Source: Sarcomyxa edulis (Eukaryota > Basidiomycota > Agaricomycetes > Agaricales > Mycenaceae). From it: a stretch of 64,000 bases of DNA. The notes beneath the pieces were generated by a model. The model saw only the letters and a program-made list of their open reading frames with translations. It ran no database searches and had not been told where the DNA came from. Below, piece by piece: positions 38,660-51,300 of this stretch. A program made the position numbers and the translations under genes. Location: contig QUOL01000019.1 of assembly GCA_009761415.1 (NCBI GenBank), forward strand, positions 496,001 through 560,000, given 5' to 3'. The number at the start of each line of letters is the position of its first letter. Position 1 is the stretch's first letter.

Positions 38660-39219
38660 CGAGCATAGACACGGGAGCGAGTCAACTCATAATCGATGGA
38701 CACATTAAACAGTTCACGGAGGATGGTGTTCTCTTTGAGGACGGATCTCATCTTGCAACTGATGTCGTCATATCTGCTACTGGGTGAGCGATACCTTGAA
38801 CTTGACCTGCTAGAATGTATATTAACACGTACAATCTGGTTAGCTTTGGTGATCCGCGCAGTATTGTCTCCACGGTGTGCGGGAAAGAAGTGTACGATAA
38901 GCTTGGCCCAGTCTGCGGTCTTGACGCTTGACGCTGAAGGCGAAGTCAACTCTGTGTGGCGGCGATCTGGCCAAGAAGGGCTATGGTTTGCGATTGGTGA
39001 GCAATCCATCGTCGTATTTGTTTCCATTTGAATGTGCCACCTGATGTCTGAACTCCAGAAAATCTCGCTTTGTCTCGCTTTTATAGTACTCATCTGGCCT
39101 TGCGTATGTGTTTTCCTTTGTATACTGCTTCTTATCCTCTCTAAACCTTTCGTTCAGAAATCAAGGCGCTTGAGAAAGGAATTCTCCCACCACCTTGGAT
39201 GCCTAAATCTTCAACTTGA
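38660..39219 (+). pseudogene. Flavin-containing monooxygenase, C-terminal fragment with frameshift
   Basis: Only the C-terminal third of an FMO-like FAD monooxygenase is recognisable. It runs GASQLIIDGHIKQFT, LFEDGSHLATDVVISATG, then after an intron FGDPRSIVSTVCGKEVYDKL, EGEVNSVWRRSGQEGLWFAI, NLALSRFYSTHLALQ and the end ILPPPWMPKSST at TGA 39217-39219. Between GLDA and EGEV a 7-bp unit TTGACGC is present twice in tandem (38921-38927 and 38928-38934). The extra copy shifts the frame and gives an immediate TGA; one copy would keep the frame. The Rossmann FAD motif and the FxGxxxHxxx(Y/F) signature are absent upstream. This is a dead gene remnant. Confidence 0.75.
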
Positions 39220-39519
39220 AAGAACTTGGATTACCGGCCTCTTTGAGGACACTCTGTAATCACCACCCAACGTAAAGTACTCATTGGAATATTCAAATAC
39301 TTCTGTGCTAACGAGTGACCTGCAATCGACTGCAGCAAGAGATAAATCTAGGACCGACGAATATATATGATCTCATCAGCAGACGCAGACGGAATACAAT
39401 TTGTGCATATTGAGTACTGTACACTATGTTTCGATACTGTCTACCATCGTGGCTCTCTCAAGGGTCCACCACACCTTAAAGGCGGACCCAGTTCTATGAG
39501 AGCGTAAGACATCAAGATG

Positions 39520-40235
39520 TTAGAAACGTCCATAGAATAAAGCATGCACGAACAGTCTTAAGTGAACTCTCCGACCAGCACACTTGTCGAGTAGATACCA
39601 TACTCCGAGCTCTGGGTCTAGAAGGGTGTGCATCAGACTTGAGTCTCTGTACAACTGGAGTAAAGCTGGACACTTACTCTGGACCCCAGGAATATCAGCG
39701 ACGAAAGTAACCTACGAGGTTAATGCGTATGGTCATTTACATAAGTAGAATAGGAACTTGTGAGACGTAGAATGCAACGCACCAAACTGCCGTCTGGAAT
39801 CTCGTCAACCTCCGAGGCCAAATCGTGATTGATTTTGTTCCATTGGGGTTTGTATGATCCCAGGGCCTTGTATCCTTGGAGGCCGTCCTTTTGAATGTAT
39901 TTGATTCCGAGACAAGCGTAGACCATGGCAGACTGGTCCATGCATACGTGGGAGACTTTCTATGAGATATAAGGTCGCAACTTTGATAGTTTGAACATCA
40001 AAGAGTAGTAGCAACGAACCTGTAAGTTAAAATCTGAGCTCAGCCTAGTACTGTTCGTAGGCGATGACTGGGTCTTCTCCCGAGGGAGTACGCCCTCAGG
40101 ATGAGAGCTTTCCGTACGCATCCGTAGAGATAAGTAATGAGAGTATCGATGCTCTATGACTGTCAAAGCAGAGATTTGAAGGTCGCAGTTGAATTTCAGT
40201 ATCTGGTGACTTGAGGAGGTAGAGGGGAGAGACAA
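39520..40235 (-). CDS. Unassigned spliced gene (hypothetical protein)
   Basis: I do not recognise the family. Four exons join in phase: MSLPSTSSSHQILKF... to SSDFNLQ (40235-40020), KVSHVCMDQSAMVYACLGI to PDGSL (about 39959-39784), VTFVADIPGVQ (about 39712-39680) and NPELGVWYLLDKCAGRR onward to a TAA at 39520-39522. Consistent phase across three introns with good GT-AG borders argues that it is or was coding. It would give about 175 residues with no signal peptide or membrane span. The 5' exon is Ser-rich and less convincing. It may be a fragment, like its left neighbour. Confidence 0.4.
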
Positions 40236-41459
40236 GCCTTTACTCGAACTGTAGACGCCGAGGTTCAGAAGCGCAACCTCAGAGCTCGGTTAGACGCTCG
40301 ATGAGAATCCAAAGATAGACATTGTGAGAGAGTCCCGGGGCAATCCTCCAACCTTGAGCGTTTTTCGGGCATCCGATCCATTTAATGAGGGTTATATAAC
40401 TATATATCTATGACAAAAGTACTTGTGCAGCGATGGTAGACACACGTCACCCTGGACTTGCAATGCACGAGGCAATAAGCAACAATATCTGGGCCATGTA
40501 TGGACAATAGACCTATACATTGGTCAGTCTGCGGTAGCCACGATATCGCATAGATGCTTACCTGGACAGGAGTTTGCGTCCGTACATTGGTAAAGAACAC
40601 GAGCAAATTGACATAATCCTGAACAGCAGAGCAACTAGAAGGACTAGACTTACCTAGTAGCCTTGCCTCTCTAGAGTTGCCTTCAGTTCATCCACTGGTT
40701 ATCCGCCACAAATCCGCCATCGTTACTGTTTGAGTACTAGACAATGGGGGTGAATGAAGAAAAAGGACCGGGCGAATGAACAAATTGATGTTGAGACATC
40801 GATTGGGAAGGATTCTGAGCTTTGAACGCGTTTCAGCCTTGTTCCCATTTAGTTCTAGTTCTGCGGAAAATAAAAACTGTGGTGACTTGAAGGTGTGGGC
40901 GATCGCCGAATCCCGATGCAAGGGCGATGGTAGACGTCGGGCGGAGACGCGTTCTGTCACTGTCACTGTCACACCCCTCGCTCTTCTCGTCTCTCCGGAT
41001 CCCCATACTGGAGATACTTATCCATCGCCCCGAGTCGTCCCTTGGCCTCATCTTGCTCATAGCTTCCGACTTGACTTCAAACTTCTATGTACGCATGAAG
41101 CAAATTGTATTTAGGCCTATTGTTGACGAAGACGATGTATAACCAGTCAGTGCAGCTCTGCATCGCGTCGCGAGCCCTATTGCTCGTGTATCAACCCGAA
41201 TCTCAGTGCATTCATGCCTATCGGATGCTCAAGGCTGAGTGGTTTTCTCCTGATTCCTTGGAATTGCTTCTGTGAACAATTCGTGATCAACATTGTCCTT
41301 CTCGAAGGGTTTACTGATTTTCTCACGCGCTATGATACACTGATAGAGCCTGTCATACACCTCGCCGTGCGGATCTTCTCGCTCTTGCTCCATATGCTTG
41401 AGCGGCTCTCTCTCAGTATATAACCTCTATTTTGAGGAGGATTGCTTTTTGAACCTTGC
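40236..41459. other. Intergenic
   Basis: About 1.2 kb without a supported gene. Frames on both strands between 40688 and 41142 overlap in opposite directions. A short CACTGT/CTGTCA simple repeat is at about 40955-40972. The right part is the promoter and 5' region of the DUF6534-type gene. Confidence 0.45.
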
Positions 41460-43062
41460 ATGTCAACAACGATCTCCGCAATCCCTCCAGGCGTAAACGT
41501 GGGTGCTATGTGCGTTCTTTTTTTCACTGTCAAATGTATAGCTGATTCTCACATCGGACTTGCAGTGGAGGTCCTTTGGTATGCTTTCGATATTGGTTCT
41601 GTCCTTCGTTTCTTGCTAACTTATAAGATACTTTAGCTGATAGGATGGTTGCTCAACACCATGCTGTTCGGTATCCTATGCGTCCAAGTCTGTGCGTATA
41701 ACGTGATGAGCCTACTACCAATACCACTAATAGTCTGGACACAGACATCTATTATATGGCATTTCCCCACGACCCGTTAGTATGTAAATGTCTCGTATAC
41801 GGGGTATTCTTGGTGGAGCTCGTGCAGACGATCCTTCTCATGCATGACGCGTTCCTTGCGTTTGGAAGCGGCTTCGGAAATATGGAAGCGTTGACGGCCA
41901 TCCATCTTAGTTGGCTCGGAGTACCCATACTGGGCGGAATTGGTGTGTGGCCCATTGCGCTTCGTCCTGTCGAACTCGAATGTCCATACTTTCGCATCTC
42001 AATCGACAGTCAGCTGTCCTGTTCAAATGTTCTATGCTTATCGTATCAATATCCTCTCCGGCTACAAAATAATCGGAATCGGAATCGTTCTAGTGCGTCA
42101 TACCTTTCACACCATGACCCACCCACCATGATCCACCAATTGATTTACTCCCCCCAAATCTCAAACGACGTAGATCTCCCTACTTCAGTGCGGAGCAGCC
42201 ATCTCCGTCGGCGTCAGAATGTTCCAGCTCGGCAACTTTTCGAAATTGCAAGACTCGAACGCGGTTTTCGTCGGTACCAACGTGAGCACAGAATCTACTT
42301 CGACTAGCTCATCGTCAATACTGATAGTATCAAACTGGACAGATATGGCTAGCGGGAAGCGCGGCCTGCGATATTGTAATCGCGATCTGTATGACATTCT
42401 TCGTAAGTTGTCGATCAAACCGTTCCATTAGTGGTTATGCTACTTCAGGCCTCCGGGACTCAACCTTCCTATCCTCCCAGTTATCGCGAAAAAACAGCAC
42501 CATAAAATCGACGCACGCCCTCGTCAATAGGCTCATCAGTCTGACAGTTGAGACGGGCGCTGTTACAGGTACGCACTCTCGGGTCTCCGTGATTGTACGC
42601 TACTAATATATCCGATCTCCTACTATACTAGCTCTATCAGCCACCATCAACCTCATCCTATTCGTCAGTTTCCCAAATACGACGTATTACACCACGCCGG
42701 CCATTATCACAGCGAAGCTGTATACTAACACTTGTCTTGTGATCTTCAACAACCGTGTCAGTATACGAGGTGGACGCGGATATAACCAAACGGACGACAC
42801 GCAACGCTCTTCGATATTCTGGTCTAATGCCAGTGGACTGGAAGGCGTGAATGCGTTCCAGCGTCGGCAGACTGTTGTTGTCTCCGGTGCGGACCCAGCG
42901 CGAACAGGGGATGGTGCGTCAACGCCCGATATTGTTATCGATGTGGGGCGGGAGGAGGAGGTTTGGGATGATAATATGCATATGGGTCGTATCAAGGTGT
43001 GTAGCGATATTTTGTTCTCGATGATTGTTCATGTGCTAATGGAGACCCATCGAGAAGAGTAA
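41460..43062 (+). CDS. DUF6534-type membrane protein
   Basis: Seven-span membrane protein of a family greatly expanded in agaricomycetes, function unknown. Start 41460 (MSTTISAIPPGVNVG), the usual N-terminus. After introns the model reads GPLLIGWLLNTMLFGILCVQV, DIYYMAFPHDPLVCKCLVYG, FLVELVQTILLMHDAF, VQMFYAYRINILSGYK, CGAAISVGVRMFQLG, WLAGSAACDIVIAICM and STHALVNRLISLTVETGAVT. The last four match the family's signature segments. The C-terminal part (INLILFVSF, CLVIFNNRVSIRG) is followed by a cytosolic tail of about 100 residues, stop 43060-43062. About seven introns. Two further short introns near the WLAGS exon are uncertain. Confidence 0.82.
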
Positions 43063-43828
43063 TTCGCCGGCGCTGAGTATTGGCAGTGACATGAAGACTT
43101 CACTTGATGTCATCGCATGAGCGGGTGTGTTTGTTATTGTGATTTGGTCTGATGTATACTAGTGTACGGTAATATGTCGATTAGTTTGGAGTACTGGAGG
43201 AAGATGACATCAATCTCATCATCCAGTCATTGTCATGAAGGTGAGTCACGTACTCTGTCTTGGATCACCGGTCTTTTTTTCAACGCGAGCGTGTAATCTT
43301 TGACTCTGAATATTCACCGCTCGGGCTGTGTAGCTTTCCGTCAGTCTTCAATGCTAATCTGACGTCTCCTTCAGCAACGTCTATCTGATTGAAATTATTG
43401 AATGCCACTTCTAGGAATGTGTCTGCCGAGACGTGATATTAGAACGACGATCTCCAGTCCGAGAACCCCAGTGTGAACGATGATCATAGACTGTTCCCAA
43501 AAATTGTATATGCATCCTTGCCGAAGGCTACGTCTGTGAATGCACCGAAAAAAACGAATTATCAAAAACGTATCGTACTCGTGAATCCATGCTAGGTCAT
43601 ACCGATATGCAACACTGATAACATATCATTACCCGTACAGACTTCCAAGACGATATCATGGATATTTTCAGCCAAATGTCCTTACTTCAGTCTTGCGTGT
43701 AGTCCTCCGTCTCTCATATACATACAATAAATCGATACCATACATTCCATTTGTTTCGAGATGTCTTCCTTCTTCCTCGTTAGCAAGTCCATCGATCAAT
43801 CGTCGGTCAACGGTGCAGCCTCTGCCCC
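43063..43828. other. Intergenic, convergent
   Basis: The 3' flanks of the DUF6534-type gene and of the small Cys-rich gene meet here. No gene or repeat recognised. Confidence 0.5.
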
Positions 43829-44309
43829 CTACTTAGATCTGCCAGCCTTCTTGGCTACGGTTCGAGCGCGAGTGATTTGTTTCTTCCAACCGTAGCACTG
43901 TGTGCAACCTGTCGTAAAGAATGATTGATGGCTTGTAACAAGCAAACTGAAAGGAGAACCGACGTACCAGTCGAGCCGTGTTTCTTACACTGGTATAAGC
44001 CATCTTTATTTATGATAGCAGCTGGCGCTTCGAGACCTTCTCTGGGGATCGGGTCAAACTAAAATGAATACAATCCGATCTGTGAGTAGAGTTGAGGCGA
44101 CTATAAGAAGGAACGTACCCCGAAGAAGGCATCGTTTTCCTCCCTTCCGTCGAACCCGCACGGTTCACACTGAGTAGATCGAGTCAGATCACTACCGTGG
44201 GCAACGACAATGATGGGAATGCTGTTATACTCACGACCTCTTTGAAATGGGTACAGAAGAGGGCGTCGTTGATCTCGACGGTGGCAGGTGCGGTTTCGAC
44301 TTCAGCCAT
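43829..44309 (-). CDS. Small conserved Cys-rich protein (probable zinc binding)
   Basis: Basidiomycete hypothetical protein of about 98 residues in four exons. Start 44309: MAEVETAPATVEIND, then LFCTHFKEVCEPCGFDGREEN, FDPIPREGLEAPAA, LYQCKKHGSTGCTQCYGWKK and a basic tail TRARTVAKKAGRSK, stop TAG 43829-43831. Cys and His residues are spaced as two possible zinc sites (C-x2-H-x4-C-x2-C and C-x3-H-x4-C-x2-C). Introns at about 44240-44176, 44118-44062 and 43968-43912 restore the frame exactly. The basic C-terminus suggests a nucleic-acid or nuclear role, but I know no assigned function. Confidence 0.75.
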
Positions 44310-44600
44310 TGGAGACGGTGATCGATGAGGGAGGCTAGTTTGGGTGCTGATGATATAGGAGAATGTAGTAGTTGGTGGGTAGGAGAGAATCGGAAGCTGT
44401 GCTGGTACGAGGCTTAAATAGGTGGCAAAGGGGCCGCGGCAATGGAACTAGAACCACTCAAGGTCACAAGATCAAAGGGCTAGGGGTCATGCGGGGTAAG
44501 TGTGGGGTAGTCCGAATTGGGAAGGTAGTAGTCGCAGTGCGGGACTTCTATCATACTCTAGCCAAACCCTGGCCAAAATCTAGCTATGCTATGGCACGCA

Positions 44601-46320
44601 TCAAGTGCTCATCTTCCAGTCCATAGGTATAAATATCGACTCTTCCCTCTCCTCTGCCATAATACGGCATTCCTCGAGCAACTCCCTCAGCTCATTCACA
44701 TGCACGCCTTCCCCAGAGTCTCTGGGCATTGGTGGTATTTCGATTGAGAACTCATCCTCCCCGTATTCCTCCTCACTCTCGTCTTCTTCCTCGATCTCCT
44801 CGTCTACCGGAAGCGCCCCCAACACATTCCCAGTGCAATCCTCTAACCGCACGCCTGCACGCGCAAACCCTCCCCACCACCTCTCCCACCTCTCAAATCC
44901 ACTCTCCACATCTACACCTTCCAATTCCTCTTCCCTCCTTGGACCATCTTCTTTATTCAGATCCATCAATAATGTTTTATTCAACGCCCGCACCTTTTCC
45001 AGTTTCGGGAAATTTACCTTCGTCAGCGCTGCCACGTTCCGATCGTTTGTGCGACGGATCATGTGTGAGCGCAAAGGTTCGGTGGTAGCGTATGCCGCCG
45101 CATATCCAACACCAAAGGCGTACATCAGCCCATGTAGACCGATCGATGTGATATTCATGTGCGGACGATGGACCATGATGGAGGCATCATCATCTCTTCT
45201 CAGTCCTGTTCCTGATATCGGGGTTGTATCATTGCTCGGTAGTCGCCAATCGGCGTTGAAGCAGAAGCAGATAAGCATCGGACAAAGGTCGAGAATGGTA
45301 GCCACATCGAGAGAAGGTATGCAGTATAGATCAAGGAAGATGAGCTCAGACCCATGATGTGTGAGGAATGCTACAGCGTCTGGTTGATCTGTGCGAGTAT
45401 TCCCGCAATCAAATGAAACGCTTCGTAAGGAGGGAAGGGTCCATCCTGTCGCCTGCTCCAAAAATTCTTGGAAGTAGCCTCGAAGCGATAGTTGTTGGAG
45501 GCAGGGGAGGTTCAGTTGTATATATGATGCAGAGCCGAGGTTAATCGTGACCTCCGTATAGTCCTCTGTAGTCGTGACGACCCCAGTAGTGGTAGGAGGC
45601 TCAAATTCGATAGAAACAGATACGAGAGTGGGGAGAGAATCGAAAGCCCAGATGACTTTTGCAAGGGCTTCGAAAGGCACACACCAATGGACTGTGCGTA
45701 GATGATAATGATGAGTGAGGGTATCGGCGATGAGACCAAATGTGGGACTTGGCATCGGCCAATCCACACTGAATATTTCGAGGTTGGGACAGTGTTTGAT
45801 TATGCGTAATAGGGCGGCTTCCATGCTTGCAAGAGATGAGCTGCGACCGGCGTAGTACCTTGTGAGGTGGATGCGTCTCGTCCACCAACCCAAAGACGTC
45901 AAAGAAGAGGAGGACGATGGTTCTTCGATAGACTCTTCTGCAGATTTATCAAGGATCTCGCAGACAGATAAAATTCTTGTGGGATCGTCAAAAAAGAGAC
46001 ATCGGAAGAGGAACTGGGAGCCAAGTTTGCGCCAGAATTTGCAAGTCAGTATTATAGCCTAGACATTCAAGCCATTTAAATTTAGTAGGGTAAATCGAGA
46101 GACCGAATCGAATACACACCTTCTTTGTAGCATAGCTCCTTCTCTGTATCGAATTAAGAGCCTCTTGTGGGGTCCTCAAAGTCCATTCGTCGTGCACGTT
46201 TTTGTACCAGGCAGATTCTGCCATGGCATTGGGTAATCCGTATTGAAATATGATGTCTTCATCAGATGATAGGTCGAATATCTGGGTCCAAATTTCTGCG
46301 GGGAGTTTGAGACTTGCCAT
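44601..46320 (-). CDS. F-box-like protein with long C-terminal repeat-like domain
   Basis: Start 46320 (MASLKLPAEIWTQIFDLSSDED), an F-box-like motif that would recruit SKP1 in an SCF ubiquitin ligase. After introns near 46120-46055 and in the region of 45990 it continues in a single long exon (about 45960-44601) of over 430 residues. It holds leucine-rich-like alternation (HCPNLEIFSVDWP, LPTLVSVSIEF, LPCLQQLSLRGYF, LPSLRSVSFDCGN, GSELIFLDLYCI) and an acidic C-terminal stretch rich in Glu (EEIEEEDESEEEYGEDEF). This is the common architecture of agaricomycete F-box/LRR-like proteins. Substrate unknown. The 3' exon begins inside a Ser-rich linker. No lesion seen. Confidence 0.75.
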
Positions 46321-46576
46321 GTTGAACGTTGAAGATTTACATAATTGAAGTGGCGATGCTGAACTGGTTAACACGCATATCGTGGGAACAAATGACTGAA
46401 AGTGGCATCGTCCTCTTCTCAACGATTTGTTCCTGCATTGTCTCACTCTTGTTGTTGCTTTAATCCTTCTCCGTATCTCATCTCCGCGCTGCCTCATCTA
46501 CACCTCTAACGTCTTCTATCGTTCATTCCAAGCTCATCACAAAAGAAAAACCACAAAAAAAAACATACTATCGGCG
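46321..46576. promoter_or_regulatory. Bidirectional promoter
   Basis: The F-box-like gene and the basic nuclear-type protein gene diverge from this 256-bp interval. It includes a pyrimidine-rich run at about 46430-46530 and an A-rich run directly before the rightward ATG. No defined site was identified. Confidence 0.5.
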
Positions 46577-47836
46577 ATGTTGGATTCGTCGCTCATCGAG
46601 TTACCACCAATTTCGCGCCCTCTGAAAAGATCTGCGTCTGTAGCCTCTCTGCCGACACCTCCTCGTACTCGTCACAAGCGAAAGCACGCGTCGAGATCTC
46701 GTTCAAGAGGATCTGACACCGAGGAAGAAATTGATGCGAACGCTACAGCCACAGACAGCGACGAGAGCGACAACGATAGCGATGGCAGTCTGAAAGGACA
46801 CAAGAAGCGTAAATTGAGCAAGACCGAAGCTGAAAGGGAAGAGGAAGAAGATGCGTTTTGGACCGGTTCGGAGCCAAAGTCAAAATCGGCCAAGACCTCT
46901 TCTCTCTCGCCCGCTCCTATTCTCTATCGTCAACGACACATTGCGCCTGTATCACCTCCACCTTCCACGAGGAAAACGACCTCTGTCGTTGAAGTTGTGC
47001 CACCCGCCGTCGAAAAAGAAAGGTCCATCGTCGCTGCACCACGCGGGCTGTCGCCTCCAGTAACGCCAAAGCCATCCACCTCTCGCGTAAAAGCGAAAGC
47101 AAATCCCGCTCCGCTGCTTCGCGATTCGCCCGGTAACCCGTTTTTTGACAGTCCATTTGACGGTGTAGACGACGACACCGATAACGACGACGTTCTGAGC
47201 GCGAATGGTAGTACGAGCCCACGTACGCCTCCACGAGAGAGACCGACGCTGACGTATGTCTTGTACGTACCCACATCATTCACATTTTCATACTGTACAA
47301 ACTAACATGCTTCTAGCCGTGGCGTTCGTACTCAATTCGCTAACCCGCTGTACAACCATACGCTTTCCCCGTCTGCCCTTCTTCCTCCTTCTGATCCCGA
47401 ATTCTCACCGGATCCTGCATGCCCTCCGAGACTCTTGTTCCCGTCCGCACATCGCAGGAGCAAACGCCTCGCTTCCAAGAAACATCGTTCTCGTTCTCGC
47501 TCTCTGCGTCGTTCGGTGTCGCCGTCGCCTGCAGGTCCTGCTCATGATAAACACGAGAAGAAGGACAAGGGCAAGGGCAAAGACGTTGGAAAAGACAAGG
47601 TCAAGGACACTGGCAAGGGCGAACCTAGGGATGAAGCTAGCTCCGCAAGCAAGGGCAAAGGATCCGTCACGCCCCTGGAACCGGTACCCGAAATGTTACC
47701 ACTCACGTTCGGCAACCGTAGTCCCAGGACGAGAGAGAACTCGCTATCCAAAGTCGCCTTCCTAGCTACCATCGAGCGAGGCGAACAAGAGAAGGATGAT
47801 CCTATTCGTCGAGCTCTCGGTCCCGTCAGACGCTGA
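46577..47836 (+). CDS. Conserved basidiomycete disordered protein, basic
   Basis: Start 46577 (MLDSSLIELPPISRPLKR), preceded by an A-rich stretch as in strong starts. The protein is mostly disordered. It is Ser/Arg/Lys-rich (RHKRKHASRSRSRGSD), then acidic (SDESDNDSDGS), then Pro/Ser-rich. The one conserved-looking patch spans the intron at about 47263-47317: NPFFDSPFDG, SPRTPPRERPTLTYV, FRGVRTQFANPLYNH and CPPRLLFPSAHRRSKRLAS. The C-terminal half is Lys/Gly-rich (KDKGKGKDVGKDKVKD) and ends RRALGPVRR at 47836. About 400 residues. Several nuclear-localisation-like clusters suggest a chromatin or cell-cycle protein; I cannot name it. Confidence 0.7.
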
Positions 47837-48379
47837 GCGTTCTCCTCCCCATCTATATCGTATGTTCTCTGTTCTCTGTTTCATAGTTTTGTGATATTCC
47901 TTTTCCTTCCGTTTCGATTTGTATATCTTTTCAATGACCTTCTATCACTGCTACTACTGCTTGCTAACATTCCTTGCTCGGGATATCTTTCTGAGACTGC
48001 TGCCTCATACTTTTCCTCCTTTTTGTTTCATGTTTATGAACTCTCGTTTTGCGATATCTCCCTCTTCCTACTCCCCTTGCGACACCTTCCTACACACATA
48101 CCGACCGACCGACCGACCGATCTACATACATATCATACATACATATATCATGTCTATCACGCCCATGTACTTGTTGCATATAACTCATTCAGGTACGTAT
48201 AGAATATATGCACAAATGAATCCCAAAAACTTCGCGTGACCGATGCGTTGTCGACGCGCCTGACAACGCAATGAAGTATGTTTTAGGAGTGACTTATAGA
48301 CATACATTATTACTAACTGGTACAAGCATTATAAAAAGAGGATATCGTGGTTTTTTTTTACTCTGACCACCGTTGTGTA
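47837..48379. other. Convergent intergenic region with microsatellite
   Basis: T-rich 3' flank of the preceding gene, then the (CCGA)5 array at 48101-48120 and neighbouring ACATACATAT-type repeats to about 48150. A run of T lies at 48351-48359, just past the oxygenase stop. No gene supported. Confidence 0.55.
48101..48120. repeat. (CCGA)5 microsatellite
   Basis: Five exact copies of CCGA in tandem, followed by imperfect CATA repeats to about 48150. It is non-coding and lies between convergent genes. Confidence 0.9.
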
Positions 48380-51300
48380 TCAATCGCTCAGGGTTAAGTC
48401 GATGACTGGACCGAGGGAGACACCGCTGGGAGCCTTCTTTCTTTTCTTACCTGCCACGGCAGAGGATGAGGTAGTCGAGGACGAAGGAACAGCTTCCTTC
48501 GCTATCGAGGGTACTACTCCAGAGGAGGACGCGTGTGCTTGCCTTGACGACGAAGCTATCGGTTGGCCACTCGCGACCGCAGCGTCACCGGCAGTCATTA
48601 CAAACTGTTGCGTCCCATCCAAAGCTTTTCCAACATCACCATATCGCGACCCCATTATCTTCGCGATTAGATCCTCCTCCCCGATGCTCTTCAAAAACGT
48701 CCTAGCTTCCTTCTGCTTGTGTTCCCACTGCACTACAGCGAGTATCTCTGGTTTCTTCCTCACGACCAGCCCGTGTGGACTGCCAGTCCGGATCGTCCGA
48801 AAGGTTACCAGGTCGGACGCTCTCAGTAATTGTTTCTCTAGATGCGTACGCCTCTGCTGAGGGTATCTGAAAGTCTCTTCGACTGATGTAGGGGATGCTA
48901 AGAAACGGTCGACGTCGCTGCATTCTCGACACATCCCGTTGCACCCGATATTTCTGATTTTGGTCCGCATATGGCGGGGTTTGGCGCCGAGGATGTCACG
49001 CAGATAGAATCCGATGAAAAGCTGTAGGAGGTCGATGAAAGGAGCCGCCGATAGATCAATCGTTTTCTTGAGCTGGAGTTGGCGGAGGCCCGGAATCACT
49101 GGTATATACAGGGTTCTGAATTTCTCCGATGAAGTTCCTTTGGACTTGAGGAGAAGTACGAATAGTTTCTTGCATGGCGTCATGTGTTCCGTAGATACGC
49201 AGAGCTCGATGAGCTCTATGATCCGAGTAACTTTGGGGGTTTGAGGTGCTTGTTGGATATGCCCGTAAGGATTGTACGGGGCTGGTTGAGCCAGCACAGA
49301 GTCCCATAGTGCCACTGCAGCATCGAGGCATCGTTCGATGACCTGTTCAAGAAATGTTTTCGCGTCTGGGTGAATTTCTACATCCGTTGCTGCTGGCCCA
49401 AGAGCCGGTTTCTTGGAGAGGGCAGCCTTGTTATCACGGAGGGCCTTGATAAAGGTAACCCAGAACGTATATATTGTAGCATTCGTCATAATCTGGGGAA
49501 GTATCCTGATTGACGAATCATAAGTAGTGAACTTCGTGGCCGAGAAGCGAAAAATGCGTACACATCTGCGATGAACGCGATACCTCTGGTATTCATGACA
49601 GAAATCAGTATTGGGACATCGTCTGCGGTAGGTGATTTCACTGTGAGAAGGACGCGAGATGTTTGGTCATTGCACCACGCAGTCACAGTGCTTCTATCCT
49701 CGTCCGATGCGTGTGGAGGAAGAGACTCAATCAGGTTCATTCGTGACTTGAGACTTGATGACTGATTCAACATCGTCTCAAGACTGTTGCAGTGATGGTC
49801 AGCCAACGGAAAGAGAACAGCGAAAGGCAAATGTGATTACGCACATAGGTCGTATGGTCTCAAAAGAGAATTTGTTCCATGCTGCTTTGATAAGACTGTC
49901 TTTCCCAAGGACTTGAATACCTTTATCAGCAATGCTAGCCTTGACGACTTTATTCCACATTTCCGAATCATTCCACTTGATAGCAAGCTCTGCCAGCTCA
50001 CGAGTAGTCGTCGGGTCCTTAGCCGTAAGACGGGCTATAACCCAATCAGCTACTCTACGGTCATCGGCGGTAGGCCTGTTTGGTCCTTTTCGTTTGAGTC
50101 GTTGAAGGGCGTAAGGGATACCACCGGTGGAAAGAAAGATGTCTAGTTCATCATCTTCGTGATATAACACCAGTACTGTCCTGTGATACCCTATGGACAG
50201 AAGGTTATAACCATAAACGACGGATGCAATATGAAGACGTACAGTATTCCAATGTACCTGCGCCCTGGAACAAGTAATGTCAACGAGAAATACAGAACTC
50301 ACCGTAGAATAGAGACTCACATTACCCTGATATCCCTCATATTCAGAGTCATCTGGATCCACGCCCTCAAAAGGATCCTGGGGTATCAAGCTCTCAGAGC
50401 CGATATCCAGTTTACTTAGCCCCATGATCGAATGACCATCTAAATCGGCCATATTTTCGATAGTCATGGTTGTATCGGTGACTTCTAGCATAGATGGTGT
50501 ATCCTCATCCTCATCCTCGTCCTCATCTTCGTCTTCATCGTACCAATTATAACGTTGTCGTTTTCCCCACCCATCATGATCTCGATAGCCACCATCGTCT
50601 TCCGGGTACCCGGTCATGTTACAAGACAGGTTTGCTAGACAAACGATGTACCCCAACTCTTTCGCGATCTCCCTCAAATGGGCAACTAGATGTGCGTCTT
50701 CGCCCTTGAGAGCAGCCGCACCAACACTCAGATTTGCTTGACTGTACTGATGCTTGAGAAGATACGCGATAAGGTTGGTATCCACATCTTCTGCATATGC
50801 TTCGTGATGCCATTTGCGCAGGACGTGACGCAAATTTGTAACCGCCGCGTGCATGTTGGGTAATGTAGGCCGAGGAACGCTAGCTGATGTGTGGATAAGG
50901 TTGTAGGAAAGGGCTAGACGGTAGCCGGACGTGATGGGTTTGACTTCGTGCATGACGTCTGTGTACCATGAGAGAATTGAGGTGCTCAGGAGGGATGAGG
51001 ATGCGAAGTCGTAGACTTTAGTGGAGGAGGAATGGGAAACGTGGACTTGACCACCGGTGTAGAGGGATGGTAGGACGACGATGATGGTGGCGAACATTCC
51101 AGGTGTTTTTTCGGTACTAGACTCAGCATCAGTACCTTTAAAAGGAGAGATGGGGAACACTTACTCTTGGTGTGGTAGGAAACTGAAAATACATATTGAT
51201 ATCGGTACTGAGACATAGAGAAAGACATGCTTTAGACTCACTGCGATCCCGTCTCATATATGAGCAATTTGTACAACTCAGCCCGCGGAGGACTTGTATG

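Noticed and set aside
44605..45357. Plus-strand frame of 250 codons, Ser-rich
   Set aside because: Antisense to the F-box-like gene. Its Ser runs are the complement of the Glu/Asp-coding stretch; no domain.
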